Of a DNA stretch of 64,000 nucleotides, positions 1-11,547 are shown piece by piece. The notes below the pieces were generated by a model. The model did not search any database and was not told the origin of the DNA. It worked only from the letters and a program-made list of their open reading frames with translations. A program made the position numbers and the translations under genes. How positions within the stretch are numbered: position 1 is the stretch's first letter; each line of letters begins with the position of its first letter. Source of the stretch: Cytospora piceicola (lineage: Eukaryota > Ascomycota > Sordariomycetes > Diaporthales > Cytosporaceae); contig JALQBC010000020.1 of NCBI GenBank assembly GCA_023375675.1, positions 1 to 64,000 of the forward strand, given 5' to 3'.

Positions 1-160
1 TAAAATATTATAACTAATTTAATTAAATTTATATAAATATATAAAAATCAATAATAAGTAGCTTTACTCGTACTATATTATATATATTAAATATAGACTA
101 ATAGGAGTAAAGGATTAGATATATACTACCCCTAGGGTAGGTCTAATAAAAAAACAAGAA
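1..160. other. AT-rich edge, possible RIP-affected DNA
   Basis: About the first 135 bases are almost entirely A and T, in long runs of TAT, TTA and AAT, and then composition shifts abruptly to ordinary mixed sequence near 150-170. In filamentous ascomycetes such sharp AT-rich blocks are usually old repeats mutated by repeat-induced point mutation. That origin is inference: only the end of the block is visible and no element can be recognised. Confidence 0.5.
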
Positions 161-925
161 GGTCAAAAGTGCCCTCGACGGCCGTTGTCCCCAAGACCCC
201 TGTGGGACACCGTAACAGACGGTCTGGATCGACCCCATCATTTGATCTGATTCATGGACGGTCACGGCCGTGACCTTTGATGATGACTTGGGCAGCTGCT
301 TGCGCGCCTCTTTTGTTTCGTGTCTCCGAGCTATACCTAGTGTCAACCAACCTTGGAAACTATAACACTCCCTATCCTATTGTTCTTCCCTAGCCTTCGC
401 CTTTCTACATCGGTCCAGACTCTTCATTACCAGAACGGGCCTCCGCCCTTGTGACCGACGCGACCAAGTGATTACTCCCTGCAACACCGCCGTCCTCAAC
501 ACTTCGAAACAGCCCACCCGGATGTCCCGCGGCCGTGGCCGTGATATCTCCATCTGAGGTCACTTCTTGCCAATCGAATCGTCCCCTTCCAACCCTCGAA
601 ACGAACAAGTTCCCCCCGACCCACAACTCGACACAACAATCCCCGAGAACGCCGCCTCAGCTCTTATCGACGGCTGTCCCTCCTATCCATCCCTTTCCGC
701 CTGCGAGACCACACGAGCTTGGCCAGGTGCCGGGTGCAGGCGCAAGGCACAAAAGGTTACAAGTGTGAGACTGCGGCACGCACTCTTGCAGTCGTTCGAC
801 TTTCCAAAACCACGCTCGGATTATTCTTAATATTCTTTTCATGTCCAACAGCATCCACAATTGCCCTGATACATCTCTTCTGGCTCTGTTTGGCAGATGC
901 GTCCCTGGATAACCGTATCGGCGCA
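161..925. other. Gene-free 5' flank of the NIPA-like gene
   Basis: No convincing coding region is present. The stretch is pyrimidine-rich from about 360 to 720, as is common in fungal promoters and leaders, and probably holds the promoter and 5' leader of the gene starting at 926. A copy of the recurring decamer (AACCTTGGAA) lies at 349-358. The reading frame of the first exon stays open upstream to 719, so an earlier start cannot be excluded. Confidence 0.5.
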
Positions 926-2751
926 ATGGGGACCCTCGGCGGCATGTCCCCTGGTGGGAGCATAGCGGTATGTTTTTGAACTCGGTATTCGATCTGCAGC
1001 ACACTCGGAAGGATGGGTGGCTTCCGAAGGAGGAATGGGTTGAATCGCAGGGCTAACACGCCTTGCAGCTCGGAATTATAGTTGGACTTCTGTCTACAGG
1101 CGTCCAGAGCTTAGGTCTCACGTTACAACGCAAGTCGCATATCCTCGAAGACGAGAAAGGACCCCACGATATCCGCCGACCACCGCATCGAAGGAGAAGA
1201 TGGCAGGCTGGCATGGCCATGTTCATAATATCAAATATCCTTGGAAGCTCGGTACAAATTTCAACGCTACCACTGCCCGTTCTATCGACGCTACAGGCAT
1301 CGGGCTTGGTCTTTAACTCGATATGCGCAACTATCATATTAGGAGAGCCCTTCACGAGGTGGTCGCTATGGGGGACGTTATTGGTTTGCAGCGGTGCTAT
1401 CCTCATTGCGATATTCGGCGCCATCCCTTCACCGACCCATAGCTTGGATGAGCTACTGGCGCTGCTGGGGAGGAGCGCGTTTGTCGTTTGGATGGCGCTG
1501 CAGGCAGTTCTTGTCATCGCAATCTGTGTCGTTGTGGATGGCGTCAACCACTTCCTCAACCTCTCACAGAATCCACGATTCCGCCTTGTCCGCGGTCTGT
1601 CCTACGGCTGCGTCAGTGGCATACTATCCGCCCACTCGCTACTTGTGGCAAAATCAGCTGTTGAGCTCATCATCAAGACAGTGGTCGACGGAAAGAACCA
1701 GTTTGTCCGCTGGCAAGCATGGGTTATCGTCTTGGCCCTTATCAGCCTCGCCCTTACGCAACTCTACTACCTGCATCGGGGCCTTAAGCTGATCTCGACG
1801 TCTGTTCTATACCCCCTAGTATTCTGCATCTACAACATTATCGCTATCCTAGATGGGCTTATTTACTTTGACCAAACAGAACTTATCAGCACCCTACACG
1901 GTTGCTTAATAGCGCTCGGGACCGCGATTCTTCTGAGTGGCGTACTGGCCCTTTCCTGGAGACTCAGCGACGAGCAGCACACCCCTGTCGGGGGTCAGTC
2001 CTCTCTGGCGCCAGGCCTCGGCCTTGTCGAAGATACGGAAGGAGAGGAGGAGGAGGAGGAACTGCTCCTCGGTCACGCCACGCCCGATGGCGAAGACGAC
2101 GTCCTGCCGACGACATACACGTATAATACGTTTGACAGTCCGGAGCAGGACAACGCACATCGGCGCAAAAGGCCAGAGCCTCTGCCCCTCGCATCTTCTG
2201 CGTCTTCCAGCGTTGGACGGAAAAAAGCGTCCTTAATGGCACTATCACATGCACCGCGCTGGCAAGAAAGACAGGAGATATGGGGCGAGCTGGATGACGA
2301 CGAACTCCCGTACTCGCCGGTACCCATTAGCAGGATGCGCTCAAAGACGCTGCCAATCGATGGGGCGTCACTTGTCATAGGCCACAGGAGAGGAGTCAGC
2401 GAGGCATCAGCAAGCACTGACAGACTTTCCCAACCGTCACGAACATCGAGGCCCGAAGTCCGGGTTCGGAGGAAGTCAACGGGCTTCCCAGGCTTCACGG
2501 CCCGGAAAGCAGGCAGGCGCAAGTCCGTGGGCCCCAATGCATTCCAGGGCGCAATGGGGGGTCTGTCACGTTGGTGGAAGAGCAGGAACAACATTAGCTC
2601 CAGTACTGGCGATCTGCTCGCGAGGCCTCCGAGCTCGATTCTCCCAGAGTATACAGATGAGCCTGAGCCTATTGAGCCTGAGCACGGCGAAGGCGGTCTG
2701 AGTTCGGCCGAGGTCACGGGCAGGAGGCGGGATGGAGATTCCCCTGTATAA
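926..2751 (+). CDS. NIPA-family magnesium transporter-like membrane protein
   Basis: Two exons, 926-967 and 1069-2751, encode 574 residues. The intron (968-1068) has a GTATGT donor and a TTGCAG acceptor. Splicing joins a short N-terminus ending GGSIA to LGIIVGLLSTGVQSLGL, which forms the first membrane segment expected for the NIPA family (Mg_trans_NIPA, formerly DUF803). Several hydrophobic helices follow up to about residue 310. Beyond that lies a long hydrophilic tail with a glutamate run near 339-347 and many serines and basic residues, probably cytosolic and phosphorylated. Animal NIPA proteins transport Mg2+ at plasma or endosomal membranes; substrate and location in this fungus are inferred. 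The start chosen is the ATG giving a compact first exon, but an upstream in-frame start is possible. The next gene is convergent. Confidence 0.85.
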
Positions 2752-3729
2752 GCAGTTTTACGGGTTAGACATTGGCGGCTCTCTGCATGTGGGTAAAGTG
2801 TATCTCTGGCGTTAATTGGCACATCGGGAGGGGAACAGGGCGATGATACGATATATACCAATAGATGACCTACATGGAATATGGGTTTCCTCTTGGCAAG
2901 TTCCACCCAGTTCGGAGTTTCGAGACTTCTCTTGATAAAGTTGAACCCCTTCCTGATTTGGACATATTGCTGCAGGTGGCCAGCGTTGCTCAGGGACTTG
3001 GAGAAAGGAATATGAGTAGTACCAGGCCTCGTCTCTGCTCCCGGTCGGGCTGACACGAAATCTAGTTAAAAGATATAATACAACTGGAATTTCACGATGG
3101 GACGATGGTCCATGTGTGCTGGCAGGTTGGGTTCTATGTTTCCACCTCGACGAAGTAGTGATCTTCAAACATTGCTGGAGTTATTCAGGTAGATGGCAGG
3201 ACGCAAGCAGGCTATGAACCTCAAGGTGATGGGCAATAGGGAGGATGATATGGGTGATGGCTTAGACAGAGATTATAAACGTAGCAGTCACGAAAACGTC
3301 AGGGTGTAGCAAGGCCGAGCAGTGAGATAGATGAAATATATGAAGTCCTATGGCAAGGAATGGCTCTACCAATTATCCGTGTCTAACGCTCCTGTACTTG
3401 AAACACAAACAACTGCGGGAAGTACATAGAACTACAATGCATATACTAGAACATAAAAAACAGACGACACCGTGGTGCATTTCGGAACAAGCCCTGGTAG
3501 GCATAGCAAGATTCGTAAAATCCATACATCATATCCTGGGGTTCAGAACCTTCAACGCCATTTTAGTGGCACCGCACCCACGCTCGTAAATTACTCCTTG
3601 CTGCCCATGTACACCGGCGTTCATAGACCAAGATGTCAGAAAGAGCCCTCGGCGGAAAGAGCTCGGTTGGCCATCCACGTCTCGACGCGCAAGCTCACAG
3701 TGGGCTGCCCGCGGAAGCCTAGAGGGTGG
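2752..3729. other. Convergent intergenic region
   Basis: This stretch lies between the 3' ends of the NIPA-like gene and the tetraspanin gene, so it should hold both 3' untranslated regions. I see no coding sequence and no notable repeat. Confidence 0.5.
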
Positions 3730-4554
3730 CTAGAACCTCGAGAACCGGGACTTGGAGTCGATGTAGCGGAAACGCTCACGCTCCTTCCGGTCCTTGAGCA
3801 GGCAGGCGGTAGCCAGGACGAGTACGCCGTCGATACCAGCCATACCGAACACGGCCGTGAAGATGTCGTCGACGAAAACGTTCGAAAAGCTAGCGATCGA
3901 TCCTGCGCATCCTGTCAACAGGGCGGCGGCGGCTGGGGACGGACATGTGGCGTCGGTGACGAAGGCGGGCGATGTGCTGTTGAAATAACCGCAGCAGTCG
4001 AACTGTAGTTGGGTCAGTATCTTCACGGCCTCGTGCAATCAAGGAGCGAATGGAGGCGTACCTTGGTCTGCATCAGATCCTGGACTCGGGGCGTCTGGGC
4101 ATTCCACACAGGAGAGAATGTCTCTTTTGTCCGCAGCGTCAGGATCCATAGGTACAAACCCAGGACCACGGAGAAGATGGCGTTGACGACGATCATGTAC
4201 CCCGAGACCTTGAGCCAACCGCGGGTTGGTATGGCAATGGCAGGGAGAGTGAAGACGAACGCGGCAAATATCATCAATCCGTTGACGATGCCAGCTGCGA
4301 AATGATGTTAGTTTCCATAATCCTTAACCTCGACTACAGGGCCACACCACCTGCCACTTCGTTGCTAGATGATAGAAACACGTACCTGTTAGGGGGAATT
4401 CTTGATACAACAAATTCCTGACTGCTTGAGTGCCATCGGTTGGTTCTTCGAACATGATGTTCTTGACGATGACACAGAAGGCGACCATGATGGCGCCAGT
4501 GGCCACGAACAAGAGGTCAATAGCCGCATAGGCCACAAGGACTTTGTTCACCAT
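3730..4554 (-). CDS. PLS1: Tetraspanin, PLS1 type
   Basis: Three exons (4554-4386, 4294-4062, 4002-3730) give 224 residues, the size expected for fungal PLS1. The introns are 91 and 59 nt, with GTACGT and GTACGC donors. The protein has four hydrophobic segments: two before the small loop region, one before the large loop, and one near the C-terminus. The large extracellular loop carries the tetraspanin CCG motif at 137-139, further cysteines at 154 and 166, and a glycosylation sequon at Asn142. The short basic tail (KDRKERERFRY...) is typical of the group. In Magnaporthe and other plant pathogens PLS1 is needed for appressorium-mediated penetration, and in saprotrophs it acts in ascospore germination. 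Which role applies here is not visible. The assignment to PLS1 rather than TSP2 or TSP3 rests on recognised loop and tail sequence. Confidence 0.85.
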
Positions 4555-5917
4555 CTCGCCGTCGATTTTGCTGCCTGGACTAATGAAATATCTGGCTGTC
4601 CGTCAACCACTCCTGCACCGAACCGATCTTTCAATCCCCCCCTGCTCTTTTCTAATGGCGTCTGAACAAAAGACGACCGGCGTCTGCTCTCTGTGGTATG
4701 ATATGAAGCCCCTGGTATTCGAAAGAATGTACCTTGGCAAGCAGTTAGAAGAAAAAAGGGACAATTACGAAAAGGGAAAGAGAGAAGCGAGGCGAGGCGA
4801 AGCAAAGACACAACCACGAGACGTTGATGGCGAAGCGGCACCTTTCGAAAATGGACAGCACGGCGTTCGAGTTGATGCCAAAACAATATAGAGGAAAACC
4901 AGGGAACAGAAGGGAAAAGGCTCTCCCAGGTGAAGAGGAGGTTAGAGCCACACTCTCGACACTATACGAGATAGGCCAGCAGAAACACAGCAGAAACGCT
5001 ACCTAACCAGAGAACTTTACCGACAGGAGACAGCCTATCCCCGCCATCTCGAGACGAGCGCTACAACACTATGGATTTTGGCGCAGCCTTCGAAGTGCTA
5101 TTGAGCATGGTGGTGAATCGCATTGTGAGGCAGGTGCCGTTTCAGAAGGGCGTTGATCCCTCGAGACGCCTGATTGAGTATCGAAGATGAAGCGTTCAGG
5201 GGCCACATGTTGGCGCCTCACGGCCGCAGCCCGCTGGGTCGTTGCCGGGGCGCCTGCAATTGCCTGGTAACAGCAACACCAATGGCAGACGGGTCACCCA
5301 TAGGTTTGCTAGCAATCACTCATTTGATGGCCAGTTCCAGATGTCTTCAATCGTGCCCAAGGTCGGTCCGGAATGTGCTGCCAAGGTGCCCAGTGGGCCG
5401 GTCTGTTGTACGGTAAATACCTAGGTACTTCCAAGGTAACAAAAGTACAGGTCAGGCGGCTGTCACCATACCTAGGTATTGCTTGCAGCTGTCAGCTCCC
5501 TTCCACACTACACTAGACATACTTTATGTAGTTCAGCCTTGCCCTTCGCAGAAATGGGTCATGATCGCCAATGTTGTACGCCCGAGATCAAGATGGTATG
5601 TTCTCGATCCACCGATAGATACACTGTGGATAGACACCACCCGCATTCCAAAATCCTTCCAGTAATCTATCCGTGCCAATGGCGGCACTTTCAGCCCGGT
5701 GTTACCGTTCCAGCGGCCTGATCGCCTCACCCGTTGTCCTAGACTGCTTCCGGACAAATCAGAACCCATCCTGACCCTTTCGGGGATATACTCCAGCAGA
5801 TGGACGATGCGATGTGATGCGGCTCGATAGATTACAGACCATCAAATTCTAGACCTCAGTCTCGTACGTTGACAGCGTTGTCTTCTGTGAGGTTTGCGGT
5901 GATAACAGAAGGATGGC

Positions 5918-5941
5918 GCAGGTGCAGGTGCAGGTGCAGGT
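5918..5941. repeat. Hexamer tandem repeat (GCAGGT)4
   Basis: Four exact tandem copies of GCAGGT, followed by a fifth imperfect unit, in non-coding sequence upstream of PLS1. Confidence 0.9.
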
Positions 5942-6180
5942 ACAGACAGCCTGAGCAGCTACAGTGGTTTCCTGGATGTAGTAAGGATCCTGGGATATGC
6001 CGCCCTCGCCTCTATCGATCGTGGCGACCTTGGCATCCTGGGACCTTTGGAAGTCCAACAAAGCCCACCTGGACTTCTTGTCTGCTAAGGTCCAGGTACA
6101 TAGATGCGAGCAGGGCTTCCCACATATACTGAAGTGTCATGATCGGCAGTGTGTAGATTGACAGATAGTCTATCGGGAGA

Positions 6181-6203
6181 TTCCGGATATTCCGGATATT
6201 CCG
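6181..6203. repeat. 9-bp tandem repeat TTCCGGATA
   Basis: Two full copies and one partial copy of TTCCGGATA. The core TCCGGA is itself palindromic. It lies in the gene-poor region and its function is unknown. Confidence 0.85.
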
Positions 6204-9200
6204 GTTTATCATTTATCGTCCGAAGATGAACCGAAAGGGCTTCTTGATATGGAATGGTCTTGGAGCTCCATGGTCACAATCTTGTTTGATAAACGCCCCT
6301 TGGATGACGGATCATCTTGAGGCGTCCTCATATTTCTCGGATTCCTTGGAATGTGGCATTGCTATAACAACCTTCCCTGGCTGCCTGGGTACGCGGTACC
6401 CGGATACCTAAGTACCTATACTAGACCTGCACTAGGTAAAAGTACCTCCGTATACAGTACCGTTAGCGTGAGCTCCAAAGAGGGGAAAGCGGCGCTAGTA
6501 GAAGATCCTGGCCCCCCGATGGCCCAATCAACGGTAGCCTGCCGTACTTAAAGGGAAGCTGTTGGGCATTTTCCGTCCTTTCCGTTTTCAGCTCCAGACC
6601 TTTCCTGTTCCGAACAGTTTCAGTTCCGCCGGGCCCACCCAGCAGTGTCAGCACCCTCAGCACCTTTGAAAGGCTTCCAAGGTTCTTTTTGATGGCTGGA
6701 TTTTACTAAGACGACTTGACCTACCTTCATGAGTCCCGAGGTCGTTCTTGACTCTTGCGACCCAGTGTACAAAACTTGGGACCTTTCCATTTCGAGGTGT
6801 ATGTCCAAAAGCTCATTTCCAAGACCAGCAAAGCAACATCAAACCGCAAAACCACACTATCGCACTGCCCTGTCGTCCAGGATCCCCAGGATTATTTCAA
6901 GCTTCGACACCAGTACCGAACAGGAAAGAAGCCAAACAAGCCCGCGCCTTTCCCAAACCTGAACACGAACCGTCTCCAACCGGGGAAGCAGAGCTGACCG
7001 GCCGAATCGACAAGTGGATACGGCTGCAGCAGTCGAGACTTCAGTGCAGGTAAGCAGCAACAACGACGACCACAGGATTGTTTGATTGCAACGAGACCAG
7101 TCAGCATCACACATCACACGTCCCCAATCGCATCACTCTGTCCGCCTTTTGCAAGTGCTAGGTATTCCTCTACTATTTGGCCCCCCCCCCCTCTCCAGTG
7201 ATCACCGCATATCTACTTAGGTAGTCACTGTAAGTTGGTCGGTGTCAACCACCCGGGCAGTCACTCGGTACCGTAAAACAACACTCGCACGCAATCCTCC
7301 TTCACGTCATCCCCCCCGGCTATTTGCAGCCTCGGCTTTGCCCTTCTTCTTGGCCAGTGCTTTGCTTTGCAGTTGAAACTCACCACACTTTCCTTCACCT
7401 GCATGGCGCTTTTCTCTCATCTACTATCCATCCATGGATGCCACTTGTCCGCGGACCGCGTCTCACTGTCAATACCATCGGTTGCGGAGACATCTAGCCT
7501 GGCAACCTGGCTGGCCCGTGACCCTTGTTTTGTTATATCGGTATTGCAACAAACGGAGTCTGGGCCAGGCACACGCACGGTACATTCCGCGTATCCACCA
7601 CCGCCGCAATTGTCGTGGAGCCCATCTTTGATACCGCACTTAGTGTACAAACCCCGATCCTACGATCCATAAATACTGGAACCACTGGGGCCAGCACCAC
7701 ACCAGAGCCCGGCCAGAACTCTGCAGCAAATCTCCCTCCAGATCTGCATAACTTGGATGCCAGGCCAGGCCGGCTACCACATCCAGGAACTGGACACGTC
7801 TATCTGTAGTGTACAGATCACCAGACAAGAAGAAGCACATGGAGAGAAAGTCCACAATTAGTCCTGCTCGGCTTCCACCCGGACGTCACGACACTTCCAC
7901 ATACCATGCCACATACCTGGAATGCCAGGCCGATATCAATATGCTGGTTTACTCGTTGGTTTATTGGTTCACGCCATGAGGGTGTCCGTGTTGATCCACC
8001 TTGATGCATGCCTCAGCACCTCCAATCACGCGCTATCAGAGCAAACCCCCGCTTTTTGTCAAGCCCTGGCAGCCTAGCAAGTCACACACCGGATCGCCCA
8101 CCCACATCCACATCGGTTTCCAATCTCTCCCAGTGCACTGCCGGATAAGGCCAGGCCTGCCAGGCTGCGTCGGCTCCGTCTGCAATCTCCAGTCTGCGAC
8201 TCTGTAGACACCCAACAACCGAATCCTGGGATAAACGGGCACGTGTTGCTTGCACTGCCTTGCCTTGCCTTGCCCTGCCCCCTCGACTCCTTACCGCCTG
8301 GCCCCTGGAAGATGCCTCTTGCCTCCGTCCGCGCCTGTCCAGGGCGTTTGATCCGCGTGGCCAGATTACCACCACAGTGCACACAGCACATTACCGAATC
8401 CGAGGAACCGGTCATGGCCCAGGCTCAATTTTTCGGAAGACGGACAAATCGTTTGGTGGCCAATCCTGTGCCAAACAGGCTTTCCCCAGCTCAACGGTTC
8501 GGTTCCTTACAAAGGCTCCGCTCTGGGACCATAAGAATAAAGAAAACAAGCACGGCGTGGCGGGACAGTTTGACAAGACATCGCCATCTTTGCTATCAAT
8601 AACGTCGTTCGTTGTTCGTCGAAATTCTGTCGTCACGCCTCGGATGGTGGTTCACCGGTGGCTCTCAATAGCCTCGGCCCCTATTTCTTCACCACATGCA
8701 CCTATCTGATGAATGACATGCGTGAGAATGCGCCTTTGCATCCAGCTCATTTGAGACAGTCACCCAAGTGGTCCTGGCCCATGTCTCCATGTGGAGCCCC
8801 GTTTCTCGCGCACCTTCCCACCTTCCGTCCCTCGCCGCACAGGTGCATCGTGGGAGAGGCACAGTGGCGGCACAATATCCAAATGCACTGTGTATACATC
8901 CATCTCCCTCGAGAGCCTTGTCTTGTTTTGCTCACGGTGCGGCGGCGAGTACCCTGCTGTGTCCTCTGAGCGGTGGTGCGCTGCAATGTCACTAATAGCC
9001 GCCGTCTGCACGAGTTTTGCCGAGAGATTCATGCATGTGCAGGAAATACCAGATCCTCCTCATCATGCCTCCAAGGGTGGCAGTCATCTTGGGCAACAAG
9101 AAATTGAGGAAAAGCAACCCTCAAGAGAGTCCACCACCCACACCATTGTCCATCACCAGGTACTGTCTCCACCGCGCTTGTCGACCGGCGCTGGTCCCCG

Positions 9201-10694
9201 TCAGCATGGATATGGGGCAGCCGCCTGCAGTTCGCAGGGGCTGCCCTCGCACTGGGCGCTTCCCGGGTCATCTCCCATCTCCGTCATCCCCACACTCACT
9301 GAGCTTGCGAGTTTTCATTTGCTGCGTTTTGTCCTGTCTCTCAGAGTTTCCCGGGGGATGTTGTGCCATGACCACAGCTTCATTTCATTCTCGGCGCACG
9401 CACAGTCCGTCCATTGCGGAGACAAGAGACTGATTTGTTTGAGCCCTATTTGCTGACGATCACTGGAAAGGTAACAGATTATTACTCCGTAATACCGTAT
9501 CAACAGCATACTGTGGTATCTACCCAGGAGTCGGGAGCTAAAGCGATCGCACAACGTCCAGCCAGTTTACAAACAGCAGAAGTGACATCGACACCACCTA
9601 CATTGACAGCACCTTCGAGTTTCGTCGGTACGCCAAAATAAGTGCACGAGAGCTTTTGTTTGTTTATCCGAGGACCCTGAATCCAGAGGTAGAAAGGTAA
9701 ATAAGAACAACTTACCCCATCTCCCTGGAAACCTGCCAGAAACATTCCAGTGTATTGCGGCAAGTGCCCTGTCCTCGACAAAATCACCTTCAAACACACA
9801 CCACCCCCGCAAGCCCGACGTCCGGTTCTCATTAGTGCCGTTCGGCTCGCAACAGTGTCAAACTTCGCACCGAAGAGAACCCCTTGCCCGGTTCCTCTCA
9901 CAACCTCCCAACACGCCGCACTGTATCAATACTGCATCGTATGTACAGATTACGCAGTGGCACGGGTGGTGCTGGGAACATCAGCTGCAGGTGGTGCCGC
10001 TACTGTAGCGGAGCTGCTTGCTCTTCTGTGCTCCCATGTTTCCCACCTTCCCCCCTTCGGCAGCCACCAACCTCCCCGGTCAACCCCCCCTACCACCACA
10101 CCCCCTTTGCTCTCAAGACCGCCCCCGGCCCTCGTTTTTTAACTGTCTGCCCGTGGCCCGCTGCCTGTGTGCTACCACCTCACTATCCTCTTTTCAATCA
10201 TTCCGCAGTCACCCAAGCCTGATCAGTCGAGTCCCAGGAACTGACATATCTGCTGGTTTCTCTACAGGGAATCCCAAACCCAAATACGTATCCAACTCCT
10301 GGAAATTCAATATTCAGGCGACATCTCTTTTCCTGAGTTGACCTTGAAGTCGCGTCCAAAGATTGGCGCGTTCCCTTTTTTTCCCGCCGTGCATCCACCG
10401 TCGATACTTCCACCTGAAGATCAGTGCCCACCAAGCGCGTGCCATTACTCGCCAAATACCTGGGACGCCCCCCCATTGTCAGACAAAGCAAATAAAAATT
10501 GATTCCTCGCTTCCCTTCCCGGGCACACCAGACTCGATCAAGCGCAGCGCCCAACCAGGTTTCTGCGACAATCACCTACAACAGAGCCTCCTCCGCTCAA
10601 CGCCAGATCAAGTATAGGCCGTCGGCACCACACTCAAAACAGCATCTCCACCATTTTGCCTTTTTAAGCTTTTGGTGATACCATTCAAGACAAA

Positions 10695-11547
10695 ATGGCC
10701 GACATCACAGACCAGCACGACCAAACCTCGCCCACCGAGCTTGAAGATCACGCCGGAAATGGCACTGGCGAGTCTCGCGGCGTGAAACGCCCCCGTCCTT
10801 CTGCTGCCGATGACGATGACGACGACGACGAGAAGGGTGGACGCGAGAGGCGCAAGATTGAGATCAAGTTCATTGCAGACAAGTCGCGCCGGCACATCAC
10901 CTTTTCGAAGCGCAAGGCTGGTATTATGAAGAAGGTGAGAGGAACCAATCCACACATAACAAGCTTGCTACTGCAGAAGCTAGCGACAGCCCTGCATTGT
11001 GAACGAACCCTTTTCGGTGTCAATGGCGAGGTAGAACTGGTGCTAACTTCGGTCTGCGACACAGGCTTATGAGTTGTCTGTCCTCACTGGTACACAGGTG
11101 CTACTGCTCGTAGTGTCAGAGACTGGTTTGGTCTACACTTTCACAACGCCAAAACTTCAGCCGCTCGTCACCAAGGCCGAGGGCAAGAATTTGATTCAGG
11201 TAAGTGCTGCACACCGTTGCACGACGTTCCCTGGCCAGGCAAAATGCTAATTCCGTTGCACACAGGCTTGCCTGAACGCGCCGGAGCCTAGCCAAGGCAA
11301 CGAGAACGGTGTTGACGACTCCAACCAAGTCGAATCACCTGAGGAGCCACCCAACAGCCACATGCAGCAACAGCAACAAGGTCGATCAATGCCCCAAAAC
11401 CCTCACATGCCTCCCGGTTACATGCCCAACGTCGGACCAATCGATCCATCGTCGGCCCTCGCATACCAGAACTACGTTCAACGAGGGGGGCAATACGCCA
11501 TGCCGCCTCAAACCGGTATGCCGCAGCACGCCCAGCATCAGTCATAA
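10695..11547 (+). CDS. mcm1: MADS-box transcription factor MCM1
   Basis: Three exons (10695-10934, 11065-11199, 11266-11547) encode 218 residues. Introns of 130 and 66 nt both fall between codons. After an acidic leader with a run of seven aspartates, the MADS domain spans about residues 49-115. It includes the basic DNA-binding stretch RRKIEIKFI and SKRKAGIMKK, then AYELSVLTGTQVLLLVVS, the SRF/MCM1 type of MADS core. The first intron lies inside the domain, after KAGIMKK. The C-terminal third is rich in Gln, Pro and Met, as in other filamentous-fungal Mcm1 proteins. Mcm1 is a nuclear factor that binds P-box/CArG-like sites with partners such as the mating-type alpha-box protein and controls mating, cell-cycle and developmental genes. 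These partner roles come from the family, not from this sequence. Confidence 0.93.

Larger units (their letters stand above)
4555..10694. other. 6.1-kb gene-poor region between PLS1 and MCM1
   Basis: PLS1 and MCM1 are transcribed away from each other, so both promoters lie here. No open frame has recognisable family features; the longest, 221 codons at 8791-9456, looks like chance. The region holds two TACCTAGGTA palindromes (5418 and 5469), a TTCCAAGGTT decamer (6675), short tandem repeats and a C run near 7183. It becomes strongly C+T-rich from about 10030 to 10140, consistent with a long MCM1 promoter or leader. Confidence 0.45.

Noticed and set aside
2073..3056. Long minus-strand open frame (327 codons) overlapping the 3' end of the NIPA-like gene
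   Set aside because: It is antisense to a well-supported coding exon and has no family features; the open frame follows from the sense codon bias.
8791..9456. 221-codon open frame in the PLS1-MCM1 gap
   Set aside because: No domain, signal peptide or codon pattern sets it apart, it overlaps other open frames, and frames of this size are expected occasionally by chance in 64 kb.
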